NCBI GenBank assembly: GCA_014529385.2
Contig: CM043971.1
Coordinates: forward strand, 95,271,840 to 95,335,839
DNA length: 64,000 nt
DNA from: Adiantum capillus-veneris
Taxonomy: Eukaryota; Streptophyta; Polypodiopsida; Polypodiales; Pteridaceae
Direction: 5' to 3'
This document shows positions 20,950 through 33,232 of the stretch, piece after piece. The notes under the pieces are model-generated. The model saw only the letters and a list, made by a program, of their open reading frames with translations, ran no database searches and was not told the DNA's origin. The position numbers and the translations under genes are program-made. Each line of letters opens with the position of its first letter. Positions within the stretch are counted from its first letter, which is position 1.

Positions 20950-21522
20950 TGTGCGCTCCTTGCCGCACTGTCGAAGCAAGGGACTTGCCAATACACCGTA
21001 TGCGAGCCACAAACGGCTCCAAGCACACAACAAGCCTAAACTAGCAAGCTCAAGAAAACAAAGGGTGTGTCACTCACCGCTCTACGCTCGCCTTCGTGGT
21101 GGATTCCTCGCCGCGATGAAGAAGAAGCTGCAGTCGTGCCGCGCTCAACCGCTTCGCCGCCGTCGTGCCTTCGTAATGCTCGATCGCACACACACTCTCC
21201 CTCTCTCTCTCTCTCACACACACACACAAGGAGGTGAAGAAGAAGAAGATGGAGATGGAGCAAGAGCACTCTTCAATTGCACAAATGAGAGAATGAGTAA
21301 AAATTAGGTTTAGTTGGCTTTTATAGGAGCTCACCCCATTCACACTTGGGCGCCCATGCTTAACCAACTAATCCCTTGAATGTCCAAGTTAAAGTGCGCC
21401 TCTCATCGACGATCACTCTACCTTTCCCTATTGGTCCGACAAGCCCGGTACCTGACTCTACCAAATACATTATACACGTCCATCGTAGGTGATGGGGTGT
21501 CCGTGAGCCGTGAGGGTTAACA
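20950..21522 (-). repeat. 5' LTR of element B
   Basis: It is near-identical to 12828-13404. It begins on the + strand TGTGCGCTCC after the AAAA spacer next to the primer site, and ends GGTTAACA followed by the CAAGG duplication. TATA box at 21320-21326 on the - strand. Confidence 0.95.
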
Positions 21523-22183
21523 CAAGGTGAATTGACAAGCTGCTTAAAGATTCATTTAACTTCTCAATCACTTCCGCCGTTATCTCAGGAAACTCCTTAC
21601 ATGTTGATGCTTGTGACTTACCTTTGGGTCTAGGACCTTCTATTGGAACCTCCCCCCTTAAGCACTTGAGTTTCCTATATTTCTCAGCAGCCCTAGTTTC
21701 AGCTGCATCAAAGGTAGCAGGTGCACCCGCCTCAACTTTTACCTTAAGGTCAGGAAAGAGTCCGGCTATGAACCTCTCCTTCTTTAGGAACTCTGCACCA
21801 TCACCAGGGTTAGCAACATTTCTCACCCATACAGCCCAAAGACGTAGAAACTCTTGCTTGTACAAGTAGTAGTCATCTAAGTCTTTTTGCTTATGAGAAA
21901 CAATGTCTTGCCATAGCTTTTGAGTGTTTTGGGGATCAAAGAAGTATCTCTTGAAATGATTGACAACTTCCATGTAATTTTCTTTAACTTCCTCAGGCAA
22001 AGAGTCAAACCAAGTGCTAGCATCTTTCCTAAGGACTACCTCAAACATTTCTACACGTTCTTGATCAGTTACTATCCTCTTGATACGACAAGACATCTTG
22101 AAATTTGCCAAAAATAATTCTGCATCCTCTCCAGGCTCTCCAAAGAAAAGAGGATATCCATACATTTGGCGTTGGTTCTCCAT
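21523..22183 (-). CDS. gag: Element A Gag, N-terminal part
   Basis: The likely start is the ATG at 22183 (MENQRQMYGYPLFF), where the match to other Gag starts begins; upstream codons look non-coding. The piece is a retrotransposon Gag capsid domain with DASTWFDSLPEEVK, FKRYFFDPQNTQKLW and FLKKERFIAGLFPDLK. It stops being A sequence at 21523, where element B begins. The reading frame resumes unchanged at 12827 with the zinc knuckle, so B disrupted an otherwise open gag. It forms the capsid of virus-like particles. Confidence 0.9.
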
Positions 22184-22272
22184 TGAATTGATTTCAAAGT
22201 GACGCGTTTTGTTTTTTCTTTCTTTAAAAGATCTACACAATAATATTCTCTAAATTGCAATCTATTCTACAA

Positions 22273-22640
22273 CAAAATAAAAATATTCACATCAAATGAC
22301 CTATGATAATCAATGAGAGGTAGGATGACAGGGTTTGGTGACGCGAGAATTTCTCCTACTCTTTGGGCACCAAACATGAACACCATACGTTGTTGAAAAT
22401 GGATTTTTCTACTAATTGCAATGTTTATTCTAATGTGTGGAGTGAAATGAAAGGGGAAAACCTCTATTCTTGGGCCATTATCCATTGTCTATGCATGACC
22501 TTATGCTTAAAACAAAACAAAAATATAGACGTCCAAACTAAGGTCGTACCTAATGAGAGGCAAAATAAAAGGATTTACTGATGCGTTTATCTCTACCAAC
22601 CTAAGAGGACCTAAAATTCTACGAATTACACGTTGAAATT
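22273..22640 (-). repeat. Imperfect 240-bp repeat in A leader
   Basis: Two related stretches start CAAAATAAAAATAT (22273) and CAAAACAAAAATAT (22513). Both continue with an AATGAGAGG block and a CACGTTG/TACGTTG block at the same spacing. They lie between the primer site and gag. Confidence 0.5.
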
Positions 22641-22761
22641 GCAACTTAGTACTAACAATTATGTGTACCTTTTGCCTTGCAATGGGAATGAACGGATCAT
22701 ACAAATTCTCGTGATTCATGCAAGCTAAAGGTTGAGCCTACACAAAACATACACAAGCCTG

Positions 22762-22779
22762 TCCTCAGTGGCGGCACCA
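22762..22779 (-). other. Primer-binding site of element A
   Basis: The - strand reads TGGTGCCGCCACTGAGGA, four bases after the 5' LTR. It resembles the tRNA-Asp site of B and C with about five changes, so the tRNA assignment is tentative. Confidence 0.6.
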
Positions 22780-22783
22780 AAAT

Positions 22784-23800
22784 TGAGGCGGTCCGAGGCG
22801 GGCAACAAGAGAGGCGACCTCTAAACACCCCTCAAGGCTCCCGTGCTACTCAATTGGGGCTGGGGCAACCACAAGCACAACACAACAACAAACCCACAGC
22901 CAAACCCAAACAAGATAGGGGCACCACCTAGTTATGGTATGCGAACTAGGACGCAAGAGAGATTTTGGCACAACCAAGAAGATGCACTACACAACACACA
23001 CAAGCAACTTCACACCAAGACACACATGAAATGGAGCAGAGAGAGCTAGAGCAAAGGGAAGAGAGAGAGGAAAGGATCTTGCGTAATATCTTATTTGTGA
23101 CTTGCAAATGGAGATGGTTCGTTATGATGCTATCGTAGAACTTGTACAAAACTCACTCAATGCTTAGTGATTGCTAATCATTGCCAAAACACACACACAC
23201 TGTCTTAGGGTGTGGGAGACCTCTCACCACAATACCCTCTTACAATGGACACAAAACTGGCAATGAAAAACACACTAAAACACTTTCTAAAATCAAGATC
23301 AACCGATAAAAACTCAAAATACACAAGTCACCTTGAATTCACCAAACCGTATTACACAAATGGAAGGACGAAGATTTGAACGTCGAATCACGCCTTTGAT
23401 GCACCAAACCTCGATTTATTGATGATGAAGGAGCATGTACAATAGTGGTTTTGAGATTTGTGGAACTCACGCTCTCTCACTTGCAATGTGTAGCTTGAAG
23501 GCTTCTCTCACACCAAGAGTGAAGCTCACAAGTGGTTGCTACACCTAAGTCTCTCCTCACGCATAGAGTGTTGGGGTGCTATGTGAGATGTTGGAGGTTG
23601 TTTTACAAGAAGGAGCGGGGTCTATTTATAGGTTGGAAACCCCTCATAAAGATTATTGGAAATCCTAATTTACAAGCTAAAAAATCAGGATTATGATTTT
23701 TTTGAATATCAAAACATTGCGGGCCTTCTTTGTCTGCTTGAGTCATGGGTGTGGGCTCAAAAGAGAGCATTATTGATGGTAGATAAGGTGAAATTAAGTA

Positions 23801-23852
<52 letters not shown>

Positions 23853-25460
23853 GTTACTTTGTACATGTCTTGAGGTGAGGTGTCTTTTATAGTTAGGTCA
23901 ATGCTATTTTGTGTTAGTATGTTAGTCGTTAGTAATCACTAGAAAGTTAATGTTACATTTACAATGGGTAGAGTGAGTTGATTTGATGAAGGAAGAGGGG
24001 TGAATTAAAAGAGAATCATTGAGATGGTGAAGCTTTGAAGAAGCTTGAACTCACCCTTGTGTAGATTGTGAAAAAAATGACCGTTGGTCTTCTTCTTCTT
24101 CTTCGCTTCTTTACGCCGCCGCCACGGTTGATCACCACGATGAAAAGAGGATTTGTTGATGAAAAATCCTCAATTGGCAGAAGTTATCATGGTTAAGATG
24201 CTGAATTTTAGATATTTTTAGGAGAGGTAAATGAAATTGTAACATAGAAGCAATAGAGAGAGACATGGAGAGGGTGTATGTATGTAGAGGTTCATAAAAG
24301 AACTATAGGGATGAGAGAGAAGGGTAATGGTGAAGAGGGTGGGAGAAGCCATGGAAATTGCAGGTTTGAGTGAGGGAAGGAGAGGGAGGGATGTGTAAGA
24401 GTGAGTAGGTGTGTGGAAGGGTGAGAGAAGACTAAGGGCTACTTGTGAGAAAAGTGGGCAAACTGGGATCCACGCAAAAAATCATAGCTCACCGCTGATA
24501 GCTCCAAAAACCATGAAAACATTTGAGGTGATTATTCAGAGCGTGGGCTACATTTTCTCTTTTGACCACCGCTCCAAATTCGGAGTGGAGATAGGTGCCA
24601 AAATTCTCACCAAAAAGCCTATTTTTTATGCCTGCAAAAGTCTTTTAGTGGCCCCCTCCTTTGTTGAATTTGTACAATGCATCCAAGAGTGAGCCCCTCC
24701 TTTGTCATATTATAATACAAAGCATTCAAGTTGCCCTTGACCCATGCATGGAGGAGGATTATTGGTGAAATAAGAAATATATACATGGTGGGACTAGTGT
24801 ATGGACTATTCATGGACTTTAGCTCAATGAGCACATGGTGTTAGAATAATGAGTAAAAATAATAATAAAAATATGGAGGAGTTATGGATATGGAAAGATA
24901 TTGGAATCATATGATATGGTCCCTCCTTGAATTATTTTGGGTGAAAGAGAAAAAGGTATGCAAGTAAATAATATAATAAAAGTAACCAATGAGTAGAAAT
25001 CAATTTTTTGTTTTCACGAGGGTGAGGGTGAAAATGTGGGAGTGATTTGTATAAAGGAAAAATATGAGGTTAGAGTATGTACATATTGGCAAAAAATATA
25101 ATTATGGTGTAAGAGGATGAAAGAAGGTGTACATAGGTTTAATAAAACACACATCTAAGTAGAAATATTTAAATAAAATACCAAAATAATTATAAAAAAT
25201 CCCTATATTTAGGCCATATATACAATGAAATATTTACACACAAAGAGGCCATAATATACTTTTATTTTTTTATTTTTCTTTGGCTCACCTAGCCCAGTGA
25301 CTAGCTAGCTGAGGGTTTTTAAGAAGATATGGGAAAAGCCCCCTAACTCACACACGCCTATGTACAGTGAAATGTTAGGGATAGCCATAGCGTTTGGGTG
25401 AATTTGGTAGGGTGGAGTAACTTAGTATGGCAATTATGGAGAGCCGAAAAACCGCTATCA
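22784..25460 (-). repeat. 5' LTR of element A
   Basis: It pairs with 5509-8174. A GA microsatellite lies at about 23803-23853 and a TATA box at 23622-23631 (CTATAAATAG on the - strand). It ends GCTATCA, followed by GTAC. Confidence 0.95.
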
Positions 25461-25840
25461 GTACCTCTCAAGTGTGACCCATGCATCATAGGAAGTAGTG
25501 CATTCATTTAGGTAGTGGATGTAATTATCCCCCACAACGGTGAGAAGAATCCCTAATGTTCGTGCTATGAATTGTGCTTGAGACCGTCTAGTCTCAATTA
25601 TCTCTCCCCCTCCCACAATGGTGAGAAGAATCCCTTATGCTTGCTCATCCCATGCTCTGAATTGAGCTTGAGATTGTCTAGTCTCAATTCTCTCTCTCCC
25701 TCCCAAAGTTTGATTGTGGACAATAACTGCTTCTTCATTAAGTACCCCTTTGTTTTGATTTTCCAGGTATGGAAACCTTGGCCATCAAAAATGGTTAAAT
25801 TCCTTGCCCATGTTGTACCCCAATGTGTAGTGTGGAGAAG
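25461..25840 (-). pseudogene. Copia-type Gag, N-terminal part (element F)
   Basis: On the - strand, the segment at about 25700-25805 reads LTIFDGQGFHTWKIKTKGY, the typical N-terminus of copia Gag (F-D-G-x-n-W-K). It continues into YIHYLNECTTSYDAWVTLE, the usual Gag helix, and is then cut by element A. At least one frame change is needed between the two parts. An 81-bp in-frame tandem duplication (25531-25692) lies within it. Confidence 0.6.
25531..25692 (-). repeat. 81-bp in-frame tandem duplication in F gag
   Basis: Two adjacent units share CCCACAAYGGTGAGAAGAAT and a later GTCTAGTCTCAATT block, offset by 81 bp (27 codons). Confidence 0.75.
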
Positions 25841-26981
25841 GTCTTACGCATTTTTGGTAGTGTCTAGTCTTCATGTGCACTCAAAAAAAAAACTTTTACA
25901 AATTGTTTTTGTGAAGTCACGCTCCATCTTGTGTGGAGCACCTCTTCACAAAGCTTGGGAAATACTCAAATATTCCTTTGAAGTAGGACTTACAAGGCAG
26001 CATGGCTTTTATGTAGATTGAGTACAAAGGAGTAAGGGGTTTCTTTTTGAAAACATGGGTTATATAGGGTGGACTTCATTAAAAAATGATCAAGCCTTTT
26101 TGTGAGGATAGTATCAATCGATTTGTGGGAGTGGCTACAAATCGCCCAATGGTTGTGGGAATAATGGCTCTAAGAATGCCTGACATATAGGGCCTTTATT
26201 TGTAACTAATGATGCACATGAAACAAGGCTTGATTGGTTTTGTGGGAATGTCCCTCAGCTTGGGTTCTTAGGTTGGTGTGCAATCAGAGGATGAGGTTAG
26301 TTGAGGGACAAGGGATTGCTTCGGAATAGTGAGTGGTGGCATGTGAATGCCACTGATGGACCCGAGTGAAAAGTAAAATGGATTTTTGGGGGGGTAGTTG
26401 GAGTTTGGATGCAAGGCCTAGAGTGTTGAGTGTGTGCAAGCGGCCTTACGGACGTGACCCCTCCACTAGGTTTGATTGGATTCCAATTCGTGTCCGCTAG
26501 GTTGGCCCCAAAAATAGGCAATAGGAATTGACCCCGCGATCCAAGAAATCTGGAATTAGAGTCCCTACATTAAACCATTGTGCCTTCCACATTTCCTCAT
26601 CAAATTGCTGAGCTCTATAGATTTTACCCTCACTGTAGCAAAGATCCAAGGGTTATGAGCTCAAAAGAGCTCCAATTTGAGCATGCATGGACTCATTTGG
26701 AAGTTATGAACAAGCTTTATGCATACACACATATTTTGCAGAGAATTTGGGCCATCATAGGCTCAAAAATTGAAGCACAAAAATGGGCTTTAATGATCAC
26801 ACACAATAATCAATCAATCCAAAAGGCTTATCATGCAAAATCCTAAATGCAATGCAAGGAAAGTATGAATGGAGACCATCCAAGCAAGAGAGAGAGATTG
26901 GAATAATTGAGCTTAGGAGAGAATGTTGAACCTACTCAATTCCACAAGACCCAAACCTAGCCTATAGAGATAGCATGGCTT
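25841..26981. other. Leader region of element F
   Basis: 1.1 kb between the F gag start and the F primer site. I see no supported ORF or RNA gene. The frame at 25572-26021 on the + strand is antisense to gag and not credible. Confidence 0.45.
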
Positions 26982-26996
26982 TAAGCTCTGACATCA
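26982..26996 (-). other. Primer-binding site of element F (iMet-tRNA type)
   Basis: The - strand reads TGATGTCAGAGCTTA, two changes from the TGGTATCAGAGCTTA site typical of plant copia elements (seen intact in E at 50793-50807). It lies two bases from the LTR end. Confidence 0.7.
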
Positions 26997-26998
26997 CA

Positions 26999-27457
26999 TG
27001 TTAAGTACATAGATTAAGGGGGATAAAATTCATGATTATGGTGAAAGCATAATCATGTGCAATCACACTAAGCACAATTAGGAGACTCTATAAAATTCAT
27101 GATTATGGTGAAAGCATCATGTGCAATCACACTAAGAACAATTAGGAGACTCTATACACAAAGATAACAAGCATTAATTGCATTTATTATTGAAGTAGAG
27201 TGCAAATACATAGTGAGCCATTATATAGGCTTCTAGAGGGATCTTTGAATGACATCATAGATGATGGTAGGCATCAAGATCAGCGTACTCTTTTAGGTCG
27301 TGCATTCCTCTCCCTGAGTGTGTTTCATGTGGAGTCAATGAAGCATCAATTGAAAGTGGTAGACAAGTCTAGTAGGCAGATACATTGAATTTAAACAAAG
27401 TGAAGTAAGGGGAGAGCTCCATGGTGTGTTCTTAGGGATTAGGCACAAAAACTAACA
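26999..27457 (-). repeat. 5' LTR of element F
   Basis: 459 bp, + strand TGTTAAG...ACTAACA. It contains a 67-bp tandem duplication (27023-27089 and 27090-27153, starting ATAAAATTCATGATTATGG). It shares extended similarity with 4369-4822. Confidence 0.7.
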
Positions 27458-30115
27458 ACTTTTCCAAAACGAGGCCATGGGAAAATCAAAAGAAGGGTAT
27501 GAGTTGTCCACATTGTGTCGCATTTCCTGCAAGGCCAAGGGGCCAAAAAAACCCATCTGTAGTGGGAAACATGATGCATCGTGGCCACCTACACCCTCCG
27601 TCTAATCCCCCCATGGCCCCATTTTGGCAAAATAATTTCCACTGAGTCACCCTAGCCACCCGGACTACATCCTTGCAGTTGGAAGTTTTTGTGGAAGCCG
27701 TTTCGGCCACATGTTGTTTTAATCAATGCCTTGCACTTGAGTAGCTCCGCACAACGTGCTCAAAACCATGCTTTGAGAACTCTGTGTAAGAAACTCAAAG
27801 AATGGATGGTCCTAGGTGGCTCAGGTAGTAGTGTCACAAGGAGCTATCTCTATCAACGGGCACATTGTGAGAGCCTCCAATTCACACAACTAACTTAACT
27901 ACATGGTATGTAGCCTACAGAACATTACCACTTATTTTAAGAAAAGAATATCTGACAATTGTTTAGGTCTAAGAATTTTTAACTCAGTATCCTCATCTAA
28001 TTCTTCAAGAGCCTTCCCTAAAAGGTCGACGCTATAATGATCATCTCCACCCATTAGAATCAATGGTTTGTGTGGGTGCAAAGTGCTTTTTGGGCATGCT
28101 ATCATAAAAGGAGCCACATGAATTTTTCTCTGTCAGGGTGCTTGCCATCGTTTGCACCAAGTTTTGCTCATTTTCAATAGGGAGATAGGACAGTCTTGCT
28201 CAGAGACTTTGGTCTTCAAAGTCAATTTCAAATTGTGTCGGCTCTTCCTTTCTTGTTGGATTCTTTATGCCCACATAGGTAGCAAGCATCGAGAGAGACT
28301 TGCCTTTTCTGAGTTCAAGTGTCTTAGCCATGTTGTCAAGGGACACATTTTGATGACCCTCCACCACCACTACATGAAAATTGAGTAATCAGAAGTCGGG
28401 AATCTCCTCCATCACTTCATGTCCCTCTATCATACAGTCTTCCTCCTTGACAGAGTTGGGCTCTTGTGCAAGAGAATGAGTGCCTATTAATCTATTTAAC
28501 ATCTTCATCTGACTCCTCCACAATGGTTATAGGGTCCTCCTTACTATCCTTTTTCTTTGATTTTTCGTGTCTATGCCCTCAAAGACAAGCAAAGGCAGGA
28601 TCATGTCCCAAGCGATGAATTGGGTGCCTATACACTCCATGCCCACATTTATGAGTTCATCATCATCCTCTATCATGTAGTCTTGTTTGGTGAGCCCTTT
28701 GACAAACCTCAAGAGGAAAAAGTGAAATTTCTTGTCAGGCACATAGAGTTGTTTGAGGAAATCCATCGACAACCGCACCATGTTGGATCCCTCAAACATA
28801 ATGACATGTTTGGCCATGTGCTCCTCCATGTAATCAAGAAAGATTTGGAAGGCCTCTGTATGCAAGTTGATAGTGGACTACATGTTGATAGTGTGATCGA
28901 ACACATTGACTAGATCATGTGCTTGATCTCCAAGGCCAACCTTTTCCAATTGTGCGAGGAGTGCATCACACTACATTGTCATGTGTTAGTTCGTGAGGAA
29001 GATTCCAAGAGAGCTTAGAGCTAGAGGACTTTAAAAGCTTAGAAAGTGACTTATACACCCAACATCACATTAAAAACTTTTTAAAAACCCTTAAAAAATA
29101 ACAATGACATTCTAAATCAATCAAGTCAAAGATTTTCACTCGAAAGCTTGTTAGAAAATGAAATGCTCTTGAAAAACTTTTTTTTATTAATAAGAGAAAA
29201 ATTTACATCAGTTACAAGATTTTACAATAGTACATCATAGGAACACAATGTCAACACAAAGAAAGAATTTTTCTTTTCTAGAGTAAGCAACTTTGTCATT
29301 GACAACAAAGAGGTGCAGGTTGGGCACTGTATATCTTAGATTGAGATATTTGGAAAGATGGCTAAGGTGCCATCCATTATTCATAGAGATGTCATGCACT
29401 GCATCATTGTGGAGACATACTTGAAGGTCAATGGTTTCTTGAATAGCAACATCAAAGTCAAGTGCCTCCCGTACTTCCACCATAGTTTACTTCCACCTTC
29501 TTTAGGGGGGGAAATTTGACAATCTTTGCTTTGCAATATGGTATATGAACACCAATTTCTCCCCAACTACATAATAGTTAGTGTTATCTCCCTAGTGGTT
29601 GACCACCCTAGTTTCCCATCTAACTGCAAGAAAGTTGTTCATTGCACCATTCCCTTTGCAAATCCAAATTTTTGGTGTCCTATAAACACTCTACAAACAA
29701 ATGATATCCAAAAATACATGAAGATGCATAAACCGTGCTACCATTGCTTTGTGTGACCCATAGGCACGTCACCTCCATTCTCCTTTGGGTTGCTACTATC
29801 AATGTGTTGTCTGGTGTAGTTTATTCCAAACTCTTTAGGCTTGGTGAGTGAATGGGAGATAGATTACCAGGGCCCATATCTCTTAAGTGTGACATAAGTA
29901 TGGTTGTAAAAAAAAGATGCCTCATGAGGCAAACTGAGAGGATAGACAATCAACATGTAGTAATTTGCCAAGATCTGTTAGTATACTTGCAATGCTCACC
30001 TCTCAATTTTTCCACCACAATATACGATGCACAATTTGCGAGGCCCCCATATGAGGAGAAGCCAATAGTGCACATATATTTGGTGAATTTCAGCTTCACA
30101 TGTTGATGAGATCAA
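27458..30115. other. Unassigned region between elements F and D
   Basis: 2.6 kb without a recognisable LTR, terminal inverted repeat or RNA gene. Several frames of 60-118 codons exist, most in low-complexity or antisense positions. The only stretch with coding character is on the - strand at 28527-28865. Confidence 0.4.
28527..28865 (-). pseudogene. Unrecognised degenerate coding fragment
   Basis: A 112-codon frame with balanced, protein-like composition, including MEEHMAKHVIMFEG and FVKGLTKQDYMIEDDDE. Downstream on the - strand (about 28240-28300) a CYLCGHKES fragment, possibly a zinc finger, appears in broken frames. I do not recognise the family. It may be a dead transposon or gene piece, or chance. 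Confidence 0.25.
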
Positions 30116-30868
30116 TGTATTTGGCCAATTACTGGATTTCAATGGTCAACAGTTGGCATTCAACAAACGCGTTCTACTTGGACCTGGCTACACAAGGGTG
30201 GCTACACATAGACGCATGGCCGAGTTCTACTTGGACTTGGCTACCTAAGCTACACATGGGTGTTTAGAAGCTTCCTTACATCTATATAAGGAGGCCTTAT
30301 CTATGAGTCATTATGATGAATGGTGTGCACAATGTGTAAATCTAATCCCAAAATAGCAAGTCAATTCCCTAAGTTGTAATTCTTTCATGACATGTGTAAA
30401 GGCCTATGTGAGGTGGCCACTGGCTACTGGCCATTAAGAAATCCCTAGGTATAACAGAAAATCACTTTAGTGTGAAAAATAGGCTCATCTTTGGGAGAAA
30501 CTCTATGTACGTACGCTCAAGCGGCCAAGCAAATCCAAATTATAATCAATTTATTAATGATTGAGTAATCTATTTCAATTCCAAAACTTGCATTATGTTC
30601 CTCTTTTCATACTCTTTCAATCAAGTGTAAGCATTTCAAGTTCTGTCGAGGTTTAAGACTACCCATCTATAAGCCTAATCTTCAATTTGAGTGCTTAAAT
30701 CACTATTTTTTAAAGCTTTGATCGTAGGAGAGCGGTATTAGACCTTAGGGAAACCTGTTTGAGATGTTTTATCGCAGTTTCTGTGACTTGGGTCATGATG
30801 GATTCCGATTCATGTACCTTGTCAGAATGCTATCACACTTTGTAGACATGTCCCCTTAGAGGTAATAG
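30116..30868 (+). repeat. 5' LTR of element D (truncated at its 3' end)
   Basis: It starts TGTATTTGGCC, similar to TGTTTGGCC at 36684, and is clearly homologous from 30333 on. Similarity stops at about 30868, some 280 bp before the expected LTR end, and leader sequence begins. A palindrome relative lies at 30798-30813. Confidence 0.65.
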
Positions 30869-31236
30869 TCTAGAAGTTGAGGACTTGCTTGATCTAGTGA
30901 GTGAGATAACCAAAAGTATTTCATTCTTTGCTTTTCTCGTTATTTTCAAAGTGCTGAACTATTTTTTGTTATGACTTTTATTTTCTTTATTTTTTTATAT
31001 TTTTTGTTCATGTTTCTTTCCATAGGAGTAGGGTAAGTTGAAACCATCACCATCAAATTGGCCTAAAAAGATCAAGGAAAAAAGGGCTAAAAACCATATT
31101 TTGGGCAAAACAAATTTAACTCTAATTTTGATGGTAGAGACCTAAAAGTTGATCCAAACCCAAAAAGTTGGTGCTCAAGGGCCTCAGTAAACTCGCCGAG
31201 AAACCGATAAGTTTCATCAAAATTTGTGGAGAAACA

Positions 31237-32667
31237 TAGATTGCGATCATGTACATCAAAGGCCATTTTTACTAAAAAGTTATTAGTGACACTCTGTATC
31301 AGTAGGACATTGCTTGGAGAAAGTTTGGTTGCAAGAAATTTTCCAAAATCACATCAAAATTGGTGATGGGGCAAAAATTGCAAAAACAGGGCTTTGAGAC
31401 ACAAAATTGGGTATATCTTGACATTCTGATTTCCAAATCACAAAAGACCATGTGGACTTGTTAGAGAAAAGCAATGTTTAGCAATTGTGAAAAAAGAAGA
31501 TTCATTTGTGGTGGAATATGGATCACAATGCATGTATCCTAGAAATAGAATGATGCAATAACTAAGACCATCTAACTGATATTAATCTCAAACATTTGAT
31601 ACCAAATTTTGGGATCAAATTGAGCTCAAGAAGACAAAAGAGAGAAAATGGAAAAAACAGTCAAAGTTAGTCTGTTTGACCAAAATTTGGGGGTTTTCAA
31701 CGTTTTGTGATCCAAATTCAAAACGATTTGGGTAATAGCTTCCAAATAGCATGGACTACAAGCTGACCAAGTTTCATGTCAAAATGAGGTCAAGCATGGA
31801 TCACAATCCGTGTACCTCTTTATCGTTTTTGGATGAGATTTGAGCAGTAGGTAGATGAGACTATTTGAAACACTTTTCTCAAAAGGCACATTGGCAAAAA
31901 TAGTGAAAAAAGTGGTCAAAAGAACCAAAAACATAAGATTCCCCACAACTGATAGCCTAGAAATACTTTCATCTATGAGTGGTTCAAGCAAAATCTTTTC
32001 AAACATGGGTTGCGATCCATGTACCTTTCTCAAATTTTTGAGTCAAAACCTACACATTTTGATCTACATTCTATTTCTAGCCGAATCCCAAAAGTCAAAA
32101 TCCCAAAATTACCGTAGTACTCTGAGAAAGTGAAAAAAGTGACCTAATTTCCAATCCAGAGGTTCAAGCCCAAAAAGTTTGATACCATAGCATCTCGTAA
32201 TCATGTTGATCCTAATGGTACCAAGAAAAGTCAATTTGGCCTCCAAACATGGATCGCGATCCATGTACCCATGGTGACAGCTTGACCTGAAATGTTTTGA
32301 GATTGTAGTGCACATCAAAGGAAACATATCTCCAAGTCCAATTTTGAAAAAAAATTGAGTAAATTTGGGTCAAAGGGCATCAAAATAGAAGACAAACTAA
32401 AAAGCACAGAGCAGACCTAGGGTTTGGCATTTGACCTAGCAAAACAATTCTAAATTCAAAAATACTTGAGATATAGCATGTAGACATATAGTGCAACAAG
32501 CTCTCTAGAGATCGTCTAGACGTGGTGGACCATGGATCATGACCCGTATTCCCCAACCTCAAAAATTGGTGAAAATTGATACAGAGTCTATAGATAACCT
32601 TGTCTAGCTATTGTCAAAATATGAAGTCAAAATTTGATAGAGGGTCATGGATTGAGATCCATGTACC
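31237..32667 (+). repeat. Palindrome array in the leader of element D
   Basis: Seven copies of a motif close to ATGGATCGCGATCCAT followed by GTACC begin at 31237, 31518, 31796, 32005, 32249, 32532 and 32647. The copy at 32249-32264 is a perfect 16-bp palindrome. Steps are 281, 278, 209, 244, 283 and 115 bp. Flanks share phrases such as AAGTTTCAT and CCAAATTC-like stretches, so the array looks like very diverged tandem units of about 280 bp. Confidence 0.8.
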
Positions 32668-33232
32668 TCTTCATAGTGGTATACTTAAGTACATCTCATA
32701 TCTCAAGTTTGAGCTAAAAATAACCTTTAATGACCAAGATACAAGAAAAAGTTCATGTTTCCTGGTCTTGAGACTACTTTGAGTGTTGTTTCAACTGCAA
32801 TTCACCAAAATTGCTCTAATTTTTGATACACAATGCCAGGATTTTTTAGGTTTTCTAATTTCAAACTTATAGGTTACCCCAAACGAGTTTTCATAGACCA
32901 AAGGGTCACAAAGACTTGACTTTTGAGAGACCCGGCCAGAGACAAAAAAGGGATAAGTTGCACTAAGCCAAGGTGAGCGTATCAACGACTATCTTGAGAG
33001 TATTGAGTGAGCCTTAATCTTCACAAATTATCCACCACCATGGTTTTCTACTCAACTCAAAGATATACAAGCCACAAGAAATGTTTCAACACCTTCGATA
33101 GTGGGATTGAGAGAAAACATGGAGATGTATCAAACATACAACACCACACCTCAAGGCATGGATCATAAATCTTTGCCAAGGTATTATGCATCTCATTAGG
33201 AACCACACCAACCATTAAACACCTCAACTCAA

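Larger units (their letters stand above)
12828..21522 (-). mobile_element. Element B: young non-autonomous Gag-protease LTR element
   Basis: B is 8.7 kb with LTRs of 577 and 573 bp that differ by one substitution and microsatellite length, so it inserted very recently. TG...CA ends, CAAGG target duplications, a tRNA-Asp primer site and a purine tract are all intact. Between the LTRs are a short ORF1, a 1.5-kb-codon ORF2 with Gag and protease domains, and about 1.6 kb of non-coding 3' sequence. No reverse transcriptase, RNase H or integrase is present. It must therefore have been copied by enzymes from another element. Confidence 0.93.
5509..25460 (-). mobile_element. Element A: Ty3/gypsy, Tat-lineage LTR retrotransposon
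   Basis: A is about 20 kb as it stands and 11.3 kb without nested element B. LTRs of 2666 and 2677 bp are direct repeats with TG...CA ends (TGATAGC... to ...CCGCCTCA on the - strand). The internal order is primer site, gag, protease, RT, RNase H, a second RNase H of archaeal type, then integrase. The second RNase H marks the Tat/Ogre lineage. The four bases GTAC flank both ends (5505-5508 and 25461-25464). I count roughly 18 substitutions between the LTRs, so it is a fairly recent insertion. One stop codon and the B insertion break the polyprotein. Confidence 0.93.

Noticed and set aside
20813-21307. Open frame across the B LTR and leader
   Set aside because: It runs antisense through LTR and microsatellite sequence and is repeated wherever the LTR occurs.
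25572-26021. 149-codon + strand frame
   Set aside because: It is antisense to the F gag start. The - strand reading has recognisable copia Gag motifs.
28557-28913. 118-codon + strand frame
   Set aside because: It overlaps the more protein-like - strand frame at 28527-28865. Neither is recognised, and only the latter was kept, at low confidence.
31779-32327. Small frames with repeated D-P-C peptides in the D leader
   Set aside because: The peptide is the palindrome read in different frames and strands. There is no consistent frame between copies.
31237-32667. Palindrome array as a CRISPR array
   Set aside because: This is plant nuclear DNA. The motifs are short and degenerate, unevenly spaced by 115-283 bp, and lie in a retroelement leader.
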